From positions 1 through 6,282 of the forward strand of contig JACRAV010000058.1 in the NCBI GenBank assembly GCA_016213305.1: a DNA stretch of 6,282 nucleotides, read 5' to 3'. Each line of letters starts with the position of its first letter. Position 1 is the first letter of the stretch. The position numbers and the translations under genes were made by a program. This document shows, in pieces, positions 1 to 6,091 of the stretch. Source of the DNA: Candidatus Zixiibacteriota bacterium (lineage in GTDB: Bacteria > Zixibacteria > MSB-5A5 > GN15 > FEB-12). The notes under the pieces were generated by a model. It worked only from the letters and a program-made list of their open reading frames with translations. It was not told the DNA's origin and ran no database searches.

Positions 1-1467
1 CGGGTGCATCGGCGTGAACAGCGGCCCCTTGTTTTCAATACTGTCGGGTATCCGGTCGTAACCGTAAATGCGGCCGACCTCTTCGATCAGATCGATCTCC
101 TTCTCGATATCCGACCGGAAAGTCGGCACCGTGACCGAAATTGGATCCCCTCCGCTTGCCGTCAGTTCCAGATCACCCAGTATTTTCTTCATCGTCTCAA
201 TCGGGATATCGGCGCCCAGTAGCTGATGACATCGCGACGGCCGCAGAGTCACCGTTTTCGGATGTATTGGCTGAGGGTACCAATCAACCGCTCCCGCCAG
301 CACTTCGCCCCCGCACAAATCGGCAAGCAACTGGGCGGCGCGAGCCGAGGCCCGCTCGACATTATTCGGATCAACCCCGCGCTCGAATCGGTACGAGGCC
401 TCTGAATTGATTCCCAGTTCTCTCCGGCTCTTGCGAATGACGATGGGATTGAAATAAGCAACTTCCAGCAAAATATTTTGCGTATCGGTGGAGACTTCGG
501 AATCAAGTCCTCCCATAACTCCCGCCGCCGCCACCGGCCGCTTGCCGTTGGTCACCAGCAGGACCTCATTGGTCAGCGTATGTTCCTTGCCGTCGAGCGT
601 CGCGAACTTTTCGCCTGCCGTCGCGCGGCGCACCACCACTTCGCGGGAACCGAACCGGTCCAGATCGAAGGCGTGCATCGGATTCCCCGTCTCCAGCATG
701 ACATAGTTCGTGATATCCACCACATTCGAGATCGGCCGCACTCCCGCCGCCAGGAGCACTCTTTGCATCCACCAGGGCGACGGACCCATCTTCACGTTCC
801 GAATTATCCGCGCCGTGAACCGCGGACACCCGACCGGATCATCGGAGCGAACCTTGAACATGTCGGCGGCCTTCTCTTTGGCCTCATGTAACCTGATTTC
901 CGGCCGTTTGACTTTTATTCCCGCCAGCGCCGCCAGATCGCGGGCCACCCCGATCGCCGAAAGCGCGTCTCCCCGATTCGGCGTGATCTCGAAATTCAAA
1001 ACGTAATCATCAAGTTCCAACTGCTCCGCCAACGGCCGGCCGATCGCCACCGACGGCTCCAGCACCATCGTCCCTGAATGATCGGCCGAAAGACCCAGCT
1101 CCGACTCTGAGCAGATCATCCCCGATGATTCATTGCCCCTGATCGTGGCCCGGCTGATTTTCATCCCTCCCGCCAGTTCCGCACCTACTTTAGCCAGCGC
1201 CACCTTCTGGCCAACCGCCGCATTCGGCGCGCCGCAGACCACCGTGAGTTTTTCCGAGCCGATATCGACCACCGCTTTTCTGATCTTCGATGCCCCGGGA
1301 ATCTCATCGAGCGAAAGAATCTGCCCGACCACGACATTATTGAGATACCGGGCCATCGACTCGACGCTCTCGCAGTTCAGCCCGGAGAGGGTCAACCGGT
1401 CGGCCATCTGTTCAGCCGACCAGTCCAGCCCGGTCAATTCTTTCAGCCGGCGATACGATACTTGCAT
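1..1467 (-). CDS. pheT: Phenylalanyl-tRNA synthetase beta subunit, N-terminal part (cut by window edge)
   Basis: Beta chain of the cytoplasmic alpha2-beta2 enzyme that charges tRNA-Phe. It carries the editing site and much of the tRNA contact. The frame is open from ATG at 1467 to the window edge, giving 489 residues of a family usually near 800. Visible in order: an EMAP/OB-fold tRNA-binding domain (NNVVVGQ at 43-49, CGAPN from C78, RGNESSGMICSESELGLS at 110-127); the ITPNRGDALS block (161-170) that follows it; the B3/B4 editing domain (VDITNYVMLETGNPMHAFD at 250-268, SYRFERGVDP at 358-367); and the end of the B5 domain (FRSDIEKEIDLIEEVGRIYG at 450-469). The catalytic-like core and the C-terminal FDX-ACB anticodon-binding domain lie outside the window. 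The start is 3 bases after the pheS stop, with no convincing Shine-Dalgarno upstream, so translation is probably coupled to pheS. No frameshift was seen in the stretches translated codon by codon. Confidence 0.97.
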   Translation of the reverse strand, partial: MQVSYRRLKELTGLDWSAEQMADRLTLSGLNCESVESMARYLNNVVVGQILSLDEIPGASKIRKAVVDIGSEKLTVVCGAPNAAVGQKVALAKVGAELAGGMKISRATIRGNESSGMICSESELGLSADHSGTMVLEPSVAIGRPLAEQLELDDYVLNFEITPNRGDALSAIGVARDLAALAGIKVKRPEIRLHEAKEKAADMFKVRSDDPVGCPRFTARIIRNVKMGPSPWWMQRVLLAAGVRPISNVVDITNYVMLETGNPMHAFDLDRFGSREVVVRRATAGEKFATLDGKEHTLTNEVLLVTNGKRPVAAAGVMGGLDSEVSTDTQNILLEVAYFNPIVIRKSRRELGINSEASYRFERGVDPNNVERASARAAQLLADLCGGEVLAGAVDWYPQPIHPKTVTLRPSRCHQLLGADIPIETMKKILGDLELTASGGDPISVTVPTFRSDIEKEIDLIEEVGRIYGYDRIPDSIENKGPLFTPMHP

Positions 1468-1470
1468 GGT

Positions 1471-2484
1471 CTATACAAACTGTCTTAGGAATCGGACGTT
1501 CGAGTTGAAGAACAAGCGGATATCGTTGATCTTGTATTTGAGCATAGCCTGCCGTTCGACCCCCATGCCGAAGGCAAAACCGGTGTACTTCTCCGGGTCC
1601 CACCCCGCCTTTTCCAGCACATTGGGATGGATCATCCCGCTCCCCAGAATCTCCAGCCAGCCGGCATACTTGCACAACTGGCACCCCTTGCCCTCGCACA
1701 AAAAGCAGGTGATATCGATCTCTATCGACGGCTCCGTGAATGGAAAAAACGTCGGCCGGAAACGGTACTTGAGCCGCTCGCCGTAGAAAGCGCGGCAGAA
1801 CGCCACCAGCGTCCCTTTCAGATCGGCGATCGAGATATGCTCATCCACCAGAAACCCATCGACCTGATGAAACGAAATATGGGACCGGGTGGTGATTTCC
1901 TCGTGACGGAATGTCCGCCCCGGCATGATCAGCTTGATCGGCGGCTTGCGCTTTTCGAGTTCCCGCGGCTGGACCGGCGTGGTGTGCGTGCGCAGTACCC
2001 GCCCCCCCTCCACGAAAAACGTGTCCTGTTCGTCGCGGGCCGGGTGATCGGGCGGAAAATTGAGCGCTCCAAAATTATAGTAGTCGGTCTCGACATGCGG
2101 GCCATGGGCGATCTCGAACCCCATCCCGTGAAACACCGTGCAAATCTCCCCCATCACCTGGTTGAGAATGTGAACGACCCCCTGCCTCTGCCCCGTGCCG
2201 GGAAGAGTGGGGTCAAACGCGGCCTCCTGGCCGCCCGACTCAAACGTCGCGATTCGCTCGTTCAAAAGCGCCTCGAGCCGCCCGCGCGTTTCGTTGGCCT
2301 TCGCCCCGACCAGCTTGCGCTCGTCGATGCTCAGGTCTTTGAGATTTTTGAGAATGGTGTTAATCGGACCTTTACGACCCAGAAACCGGAATTCCAGTTC
2401 CCGTAATGAATCGAGCGAATCAGCCGTACTGATTCGCTCGAGCGCTTCGCTTTCCAGCTTCGCAACGTCGTCCAACAGCGACAT
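1471..2484 (-). CDS. pheS: Phenylalanyl-tRNA synthetase alpha subunit
   Basis: Catalytic class II subunit (337 aa, normal length) that activates Phe and, with PheT, esterifies it to tRNA-Phe. The N-terminal ~90 residues are the helical coiled-coil arm that binds tRNA. The class II core follows: motif 1 region (GFEIAHGPHVETDYYNFGAL, 122-141), RTHTTPVQ (165-172), motif 2 (FRHEEITTRSHISFHQVDG, 192-210) and motif 3 (GFAFGMGVER, 302-311). Ala304 aligns with E. coli Ala294, the residue that sets amino-acid side-chain selectivity. A Cys4 cluster (C260, C263, C268, C271; CxxCxxxxCxxC) sits in the core just before GWLEILGSGMIHPNVL. E. coli PheS lacks it, while several other lineages have it, as I recall. 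The start is 11 bases after the rplT stop and has only a weak ribosome binding site. There is no leader-peptide/attenuator space like the pheM region of E. coli. Confidence 0.98.
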   Translation of the reverse strand: MSLLDDVAKLESEALERISTADSLDSLRELEFRFLGRKGPINTILKNLKDLSIDERKLVGAKANETRGRLEALLNERIATFESGGQEAAFDPTLPGTGQRQGVVHILNQVMGEICTVFHGMGFEIAHGPHVETDYYNFGALNFPPDHPARDEQDTFFVEGGRVLRTHTTPVQPRELEKRKPPIKLIMPGRTFRHEEITTRSHISFHQVDGFLVDEHISIADLKGTLVAFCRAFYGERLKYRFRPTFFPFTEPSIEIDITCFLCEGKGCQLCKYAGWLEILGSGMIHPNVLEKAGWDPEKYTGFAFGMGVERQAMLKYKINDIRLFFNSNVRFLRQFV

Positions 2485-2495
2485 ATCGCGACCGT

Positions 2496-2846
2496 CTATT
2501 TACCGGCGGCCATCCCGACCAGGGTGGTGAACGTGGTCATGTCGCGGGCGGCGATATCGGCCAGCGCTTTGCGGTCCAGCGCGACTCCGGCCCTCTTCAG
2601 CCCCGCCATCAACGTCGAATAATTGGTGCCGCTCAGTTTGGCCGCCGACGAAATGCGGGCGATCCATAGCGCGCGAAACTCCCGCTTGCGGGCGCGCCGG
2701 TCGCGGTACGAATACCGCATCCCGCGATGCACCGTCTCGAGCGCGGTGCGGTACAGTTTGCTCCGGCCGCCGAAACCGCCGCGGGCTTTTTTGAGCACTT
2801 TCTTGTGACGGCGGTTGGCCGCCACGTTATTTGTTGCACGAGCCAT
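2496..2846 (-). CDS. rplT: 50S ribosomal protein L20
   Basis: 116-residue basic protein that binds 23S rRNA and is needed early in 50S assembly. The N-terminal ~60 residues form the long basic extension (RRHKKVLKKARGGFGGRSKL at 12-31 is diagnostic). The C-terminal globular part contains REFRALWIARISSAAKLSG (55-73), the RNA-binding half that in E. coli and Bacillus also represses the infC-rpmI-rplT mRNA. A good Shine-Dalgarno, AGGAG at 2857-2853, lies 6 bases before ATG. The gene follows rpmI by 22 bases and precedes pheS by 11. Length and sequence are ordinary. The identity is secure; any autoregulatory role here is inferred from family knowledge. Confidence 0.98.
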   Translation of the reverse strand: MARATNNVAANRRHKKVLKKARGGFGGRSKLYRTALETVHRGMRYSYRDRRARKREFRALWIARISSAAKLSGTNYSTLMAGLKRAGVALDRKALADIAARDMTTFTTLVGMAAGK

Positions 2847-2868
2847 GGTCTTCTCCTGTTATCTCCGC

Positions 2869-3063
2869 TTAGTTCTGCAGGCCGATCAGAATCTTTTTCA
2901 GATCGGTCTTGTGAACCAGCCCTTTTTTGCGCAGTTGACGCACCCGCTTGGGCGACTTCTTGTTCATGATATGCGACTTGAAGGCCCGTTTGTATTTGAC
3001 CTTCCCGGTTCCCGTCTTCTTGAACCGTTTCGTCATCGCCTTTTTCGACTTCATCTTCGGCAT
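2869..3063 (-). CDS. rpmI: 50S ribosomal protein L35
   Basis: 64-residue, very lysine/arginine-rich protein of the large subunit, of typical family length. It has the L35 opening MPKMKSKKAMTKRFKKTGTG and the central HIMNKKSPKRVRQLRKKG block (residues 31-48). GAGAGG at 3075-3070 is a good ribosome binding site 6 bases before ATG. It lies 52 bases downstream of infC and 22 bases upstream of rplT, the standard infC-rpmI-rplT arrangement. In E. coli the L20 control pseudoknot lies around the infC-rpmI junction. Here that gap is short and purine-rich on the mRNA, and I cannot identify the L20 site by eye. Confidence 0.98.
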   Translation of the reverse strand: MPKMKSKKAMTKRFKKTGTGKVKYKRAFKSHIMNKKSPKRVRQLRKKGLVHKTDLKKILIGLQN

Positions 3064-3115
3064 CGTCTACCTCTCGTCTATCGTTCTCATTCTTCTTCTA
3101 TTCAGAGCAAAAAAA

Positions 3116-3745
3116 TCACTCGGCCTCTTCGGCGTCGGCCTCGATCTCCGGCACCACCGTCGTCTTGTCCTTCTTCAGGTGGGCCACCGCCTGCGCCCTC
3201 TGCGCCGACAGCTTCTTGAGCAGTTCCGGCTTGGGACTCAAAACGCAGTTCATCGTGTTCCCTTCCTGCGTCGGCACCATATCGACATTCGCGATATCGG
3301 CCGTCTCTTTCACCAGCCGGTCCAGAATCGCCCGGCCGAACTCCACATGCGCCATCTCGCGGCCGCGAAACATCACGAATGCCCGCACCTTGCTCCCGTC
3401 CATCAGAAACTCCCGCACATGATTCAATTTGAAATTGAAATCGTGGTCGTCGATCTTCGGACGATACCGCATTTCCTTCAGCTGGAAGGTGTGCTGTTTC
3501 TTCTTCGCGATCTTGTCGCGCTTCGACAGCTCGTACTTGTACTTGCCGAAATCCAGTATCCGGCAGACGGGCGGGCGGCTGTTCGGTGACACTTCCACCA
3601 GGTCCAGTCCCAGTTCGCGGGCGCGGCTTAAGGCCTCGCTCGTCGGCACGATTCCAACCTGTTCCCCCTCGGGGCCGATCAGTCGCACCGGCGACACCCT
3701 GATCCGGTTATTTATCCGAATCTCTCTAATGCTGACGCTTGTGAT
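3116..3745 (-). CDS. infC: Translation initiation factor IF3, probable AUC start
   Basis: IF3 binds the 30S subunit, blocks premature 50S joining and rejects wrong start codons and initiator mismatches. The N-domain begins RINNRIRVSPVRLIG (residues 10-24 with the start chosen here). The family signature RILDFGKYKYELSK (62-75) spans the junction to the linker helix. The C-domain includes FRGREMAHVEFG. An acidic tail (PEIEADAEEAE) makes it 209 aa against 180 in E. coli. Start choice: the in-frame stop at 3760-3758 leaves no ATG, GTG or TTG before the conserved N-domain. The first GTG (3697) lies inside that domain and has no good ribosome binding site. AUC at 3745-3743 sits 5 bases after a perfect AGGAGG. 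Non-canonical starts (AUU in E. coli; AUC reported in Myxococcus) are a known autoregulatory hallmark of infC. The gene starts 17 bases after the thrS stop. Confidence 0.95.
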   Translation of the reverse strand: MTSVSIREIRINNRIRVSPVRLIGPEGEQVGIVPTSEALSRARELGLDLVEVSPNSRPPVCRILDFGKYKYELSKRDKIAKKKQHTFQLKEMRYRPKIDDHDFNFKLNHVREFLMDGSKVRAFVMFRGREMAHVEFGRAILDRLVKETADIANVDMVPTQEGNTMNCVLSPKPELLKKLSAQRAQAVAHLKKDKTTVVPEIEADAEEAE

Positions 3746-3756
3746 GCATTCCTCCT
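3743..3756 (-). promoter_or_regulatory. infC ribosome binding site and AUC initiation codon
   Basis: On the minus strand AGGAGG (3756-3751) is followed by AATGC and then ATC (3745-3743) in the infC frame. The core is a perfect match to the 16S anti-Shine-Dalgarno, with 5-base spacing. This is the only strong ribosome binding site between thrS and the conserved IF3 N-domain, so it decides the start. The AATG inside the spacer also creates an out-of-frame ATG (3749-3747) only one base from AGGAGG, which is too close for efficient initiation. Confidence 0.85.
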
Positions 3757-3762
3757 GTTAAA

Positions 3763-5694
3763 TTATGCCTGCGGCATTCCTTTGCTCTGTATCTCGGCAG
3801 TCACCAGGCCAATCGCCTCCGCGACCGGCTTCGATCCCACGTCTCCCGTGCCATGACGGCGCACCGAGACCGCCTTCTGATCGGCCTCCCGTCCGCCTAG
3901 TACAAACATGAACGGAACCTTCATAAGTTCCGCGTCGCGTATCTTCGCGCCGATCTTCTCCGAACGGTCATCCAGCGAAACCCGGACATTCGCCGCCTTC
4001 AACTGCTCGACCACCGCCCGGGCATACTCAAGCTGTCCGTCGGTAATCGGCAACACCTTGACCTGCGTCGGCGCCAGCCAGGTCGGAAAATTGCCGGCAT
4101 AGTGCTCGATCAAAACGCCGAAAAACCGCTCGATCGACCCCAACAGCGCCCGGTGAATCATGAACGGACGCTTCTGCAGGCCATCCCGGTCAATATAATG
4201 CAAATCGAACCGTTCCGGCAGTGAGAAATCGAACTGAATCGTCGAGCACTGCCAGCTCCGGCCAATCGCGTCCTTGATCTTGATATCGATCTTTGGCCCG
4301 TAAAACGCTCCGCCCCCCTCGTCCACCTGGTAGGTCAGACGTGCACGGTCGAGCGCCGCGCGAAGCCCGGCCTCGGCCTTTACCCAGTCCGCCGGGTCGC
4401 CGATCGCCTTTTCCTTGGGACGAGTCGAAAGGTAAATATCGTAGTTGGTGAACCCGAACGATTTCAGGATATGCACGCAAAAATCGATCGTCCAGACCAG
4501 CTCGGCCTCCATACTATCCTGCGCCACAAAATGATGCGCGTCGTCCTGCGTGAACCCGCGCACCCGCATCAGCCCGTGCAGAACCCCGGCCCGCTCATAC
4601 CGATAGACCGTCCCAAGCTCCGCCCATCGGAGCGGAAGGTCCCGGTACGACCAGAGCCGCGACTTGTACATCTGGATATGGAACGGACAGTTCATCGGCT
4701 TGAGTTGATACAACCGCTCGTCCACCGTCATCGGCCCGAACATATTCTCGGCGTAAAAATCGGTATGGCCGCTCCGGTTCCACAGCTCGCGGTTGGCGAC
4801 ATGCGGACTGTACACCAGATCGTATCCGAACTTGAGATGTTCCTCGCGCCAGAAATTCTCCACCTCATTGCGAATCCGCGCCCCGCGAGGCAACCACATG
4901 ATCAACCCCGCGCCAACTTCCTCGGTGATCGTGAACAGTTCAAGCTGTTTGCCGATCAGCCGGTGATCGCGCTTCTTCGCTTCTTCGATCCGGGTCAGGT
5001 ATTCGTCAAGCTGGGCCTTTTTCGGATACGATACGCCGTAAATCCGCTGAAGCATCTTGTTCTTCTCGTCGCCCCGCCAGTACGACCCCGAAGTCGCGAT
5101 CAACTTGAACGCCTTGATAATCCCGGTCCTCGGAATGTGCGGCCCCCGACAGAGATCCTCGAACCGCGATTGGTAGTACATCGTCACCGTGTCGTCGGGA
5201 ATCTCGTTGAGCAATTCGACTTTATAGATCGCGTTCTTCCCGCTGTAATGAGCAATCGCGTCCGACCGCTTCTTCACTTCACAGCGAAATGGCGCATCCT
5301 CGGCCACAATCTCCGCCATCTTGTCTTCGATCTTCTTGATATCTTCGGGCGAGAACGGCTTCTCGACGTCGAAATCGTAGTACCACCCCTCGTCGATCGG
5401 CGGTCCGATCGCCAGCTTGACGCCAGGGAATACTTCCTGCACCGCCTGGGCCATGATATGCGACGATGAATGCCAGAACACGGTCTTTCCTTCGGGCTGA
5501 TCGAAGGTCAGGATCGCCACCGTGGCGTCGGCCGGAATCGGGTACGACAGATCGCGCACCACGCCATCGACCTTGACGGCAACGGCGTCCTTGGCCAGAC
5601 GTGGCGATATACTCTCGGCGATCTGCATACCGGTGGAACCGGGGGCAAACGCGCGGGTCGCGCCATCGGGCAATGTTATCGTCATCTGCGACAT
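3763..5694 (-). CDS. thrS: Threonyl-tRNA synthetase
   Basis: Class IIa enzyme (643 aa, full length) that charges tRNA-Thr in the cytoplasm and edits mis-acylated Ser-tRNA-Thr. In order: TGS domain (about 1-62); editing domain with the catalytic quartet H75-x3-H79 (WHSSSH) and C182/H186 (CRGPH), which line up with E. coli H73/H77/C182/H186; and the catalytic core with motif 2 (YRYERAGVLHGLMRVRG, about 364-380), zinc ligands C336 (MNCPFH), H387 (DDAHHF) and H514 (MIHR), and motif 3 around LLGSIERFFGVLIEHYAG (517-534). The C-terminal anticodon-binding domain starts near APTQVKVLPI (541). ATG at 5694 is chosen because the TGS domain begins directly behind it. ATG at codon 4 is a possible alternative. 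Only a weak, purine-rich ribosome binding site (GAAGTGAAG) precedes it. infC follows after 17 bases. No T-box or obvious ThrRS operator is visible in the leader. Confidence 0.98.
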   Translation of the reverse strand: MSQMTITLPDGATRAFAPGSTGMQIAESISPRLAKDAVAVKVDGVVRDLSYPIPADATVAILTFDQPEGKTVFWHSSSHIMAQAVQEVFPGVKLAIGPPIDEGWYYDFDVEKPFSPEDIKKIEDKMAEIVAEDAPFRCEVKKRSDAIAHYSGKNAIYKVELLNEIPDDTVTMYYQSRFEDLCRGPHIPRTGIIKAFKLIATSGSYWRGDEKNKMLQRIYGVSYPKKAQLDEYLTRIEEAKKRDHRLIGKQLELFTITEEVGAGLIMWLPRGARIRNEVENFWREEHLKFGYDLVYSPHVANRELWNRSGHTDFYAENMFGPMTVDERLYQLKPMNCPFHIQMYKSRLWSYRDLPLRWAELGTVYRYERAGVLHGLMRVRGFTQDDAHHFVAQDSMEAELVWTIDFCVHILKSFGFTNYDIYLSTRPKEKAIGDPADWVKAEAGLRAALDRARLTYQVDEGGGAFYGPKIDIKIKDAIGRSWQCSTIQFDFSLPERFDLHYIDRDGLQKRPFMIHRALLGSIERFFGVLIEHYAGNFPTWLAPTQVKVLPITDGQLEYARAVVEQLKAANVRVSLDDRSEKIGAKIRDAELMKVPFMFVLGGREADQKAVSVRRHGTGDVGSKPVAEAIGLVTAEIQSKGMPQA

Positions 5695-5712
5695 ATCTTC
5701 ACTTCTAATTCC

Positions 5713-5756
5713 GTCATTGCGAGGAGTCCGCCGCAGGCGGACGACGTCGCAATCTC
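5713..5756. repeat. Dispersed palindromic repeat, GTCATTGCGAG...TCGCAATCTC type
   Basis: A nested inverted repeat in the thrS leader. The outer arms ATTGCGA (5716-5722) and TCGCAAT (5747-5753) are perfect complements. The inner arms TCCGCC (5727-5732) and GGCGGA (5736-5741) enclose a 3-base loop. From memory, the GTCATTGCGAG/GCAATCTC ends match a repeat type scattered through intergenic regions of many bacterial genomes and metagenome bins. Only one copy lies in this window, so its repetitive nature here is inferred. Confidence 0.7.
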
Positions 5757-5770
5757 GCTTCTCTTTCTTC

Positions 5771-5820
5771 GTAGGTCGGGTTGCGCCGTCCCGTTCTTAC
5801 GGGACAAGCTACCCGACATC
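5771..5820. repeat. Nested palindromic repeat, GTAGGTCGGGTT...ACCCGAC type
   Basis: The outer arms GTCGGGT (5775-5781) and ACCCGAC (5811-5817) pair perfectly and extend inward by GC/GC after one mismatch. The inner arms GTCCCGT (5788-5794) and ACGGGAC (5799-5805) form a perfect 7-base stem around TCTT. This gives a long two-tier hairpin on either strand. The GTAGGTCGGGTT end resembles another widely scattered intergenic repeat (from memory). No U-run follows on the minus strand, so it is not a standard intrinsic terminator. Confidence 0.65.
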
Positions 5821-5831
5821 TTCCTCTTCAT

Positions 5832-5851
5832 CCCCGCCTCCTGTGGCGGGG
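5832..5851. repeat. GC-rich perfect hairpin (CCCCGCC / GGCGGGG)
   Basis: A 7-base perfect inverted repeat, CCCCGCC (5832-5838) and GGCGGGG (5845-5851), with a 6-base loop TCCTGT. It lies in the untranslated leader between tRNA-Val and thrS, beside two other palindromic elements. It lacks a flanking T-run in either direction, so termination is unlikely. It may be a third repeat unit or part of a larger composite element. Confidence 0.5.
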
Positions 5852-5866
5852 CCACACCAACACACC

Positions 5867-5889
5867 CGCGGGGCATACGTCACCCCGCG
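5867..5889. repeat. Hairpin just downstream of tRNA-Val (CGCGGGG / CCCCGCG)
   Basis: CGCGGGG (5867-5873) and CCCCGCG (5883-5889) are perfect 7-base complements around a 9-base loop. On the transcribed minus strand this stem begins about 17 bases after the tRNA CCA end. What follows is GT-rich, not a uridine run, so it is a poor intrinsic terminator. It could instead mark the 3' trailer structure or belong to the repeat cluster. Confidence 0.45.
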
Positions 5890-5905
5890 CCACGCTGGAA
5901 TCTAA

Positions 5906-5982
5906 TGGTGGGCGATACTGGAATTGAACCAGTGACCCCTTGCATGTCAAGCAAGTACTCTAACCAACTGAGCTAATCGCCC
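5906..5982 (-). tRNA. tRNA-Val (anticodon GAC), CCA encoded
   Basis: Complete cloverleaf of 77 bases including CCA. The acceptor stem GGGCGAT (5982-5976) pairs with ATCGCCC (5916-5910), followed by discriminator A (5909) and a genomically encoded CCA (5908-5906). The D arm carries TAGCTCAGTTGGTTAGA. The anticodon stem CTTGC/GCAAG holds the loop TTGACAT, giving anticodon GAC (5948-5946), which reads GUC and GUU valine codons. The T arm has loop TTCAATT within CTGG...CCAG. It lies 211 bases upstream of thrS, directly behind a strong promoter, and is probably the first product of the transcript. Confidence 0.96.
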
Positions 5983-6026
5983 ATTACACGCCACAAATCG
6001 GACAAGGGTCTTCCAGCGTAGCCCGA

Positions 6027-6055
6027 AGTATATCTTAGACTTGGGGGAAAGTCAA
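6027..6055 (-). promoter_or_regulatory. Sigma70-type promoter for tRNA-Val (and possibly the whole operon)
   Basis: On the minus strand, -35 TTGACT (6055-6050) and -10 TATACT (6032-6027) are separated by exactly 17 bases. Each differs from consensus at one position. Transcription would start near 6020, giving a roughly 38-base leader before the mature tRNA 5' end at 5982. No comparable promoter was found in the 211 bases between the tRNA and thrS, so this may drive the downstream genes as well. Confidence 0.85.
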
Positions 6056-6091
6056 CACCATTTTTGCCCCCCTCTGAGCCAAAAAGGTGTT
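6054..6091. repeat. Inverted repeat overlapping the -35 box
   Basis: AACACC-A-TTTTTG (6054-6066) pairs with CAAAAAGGTGTT (6080-6091): twelve complementary bases interrupted by one unpaired A, around a 13-base C-rich interior. It overlaps the first two bases of the -35 hexamer. It could be a transcription-factor site or the remnant of a terminator from an upstream gene. Read in the minus direction it is followed by GACTTTCCCCC, not a T-run, so a terminator for upstream minus-strand transcripts is not well supported. Confidence 0.5.

Noticed and set aside
1627..2406. Plus-strand frame of 259 codons
   Set aside because: It is antisense to pheS; no motif or start signal supports it.
3109..3140. 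T7 run on the minus strand directly after the infC stop, as a possible terminator or attenuator before rpmI
   Set aside because: Only a weak GGCC/GGCC stem lies upstream, separated by several bases from the T-run. L35 and L20 must be expressed, so a strong terminator is unlikely.
4471..5469. Long plus-strand frame of 332 codons
   Set aside because: It is fully antisense to thrS, whose motifs are unambiguous. Such shadows are expected opposite GC-rich coding sequence.
5682..5876. Minus-strand frame of 64 codons upstream of thrS
   Set aside because: It runs through three palindromic repeats and overlaps the thrS start. Its residues (such as SEIATSSACGGLLAMT) are simply the repeat translated, with no protein family character.
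5695..5905. T-box or threonine riboswitch upstream of thrS
   Set aside because: There is no T-box consensus, no specifier loop arrangement and no T-run terminator. The structure is explained by simple palindromic repeats.
5919..5947. TTGACA followed after 17 bases by TCAATT, as a thrS promoter inside the tRNA
   Set aside because: The two boxes are the tRNA anticodon loop and T loop, and the -10 matches consensus at only three of six positions.
5470..5976. Plus-strand frame of 168 codons ending in VGDTGIEPVTP-type residues
   Set aside because: It is antisense to the thrS start, the repeat cluster and tRNA-Val. The GDTGIEPVTP ending is the familiar false peptide made by translating the antisense of a tRNA.
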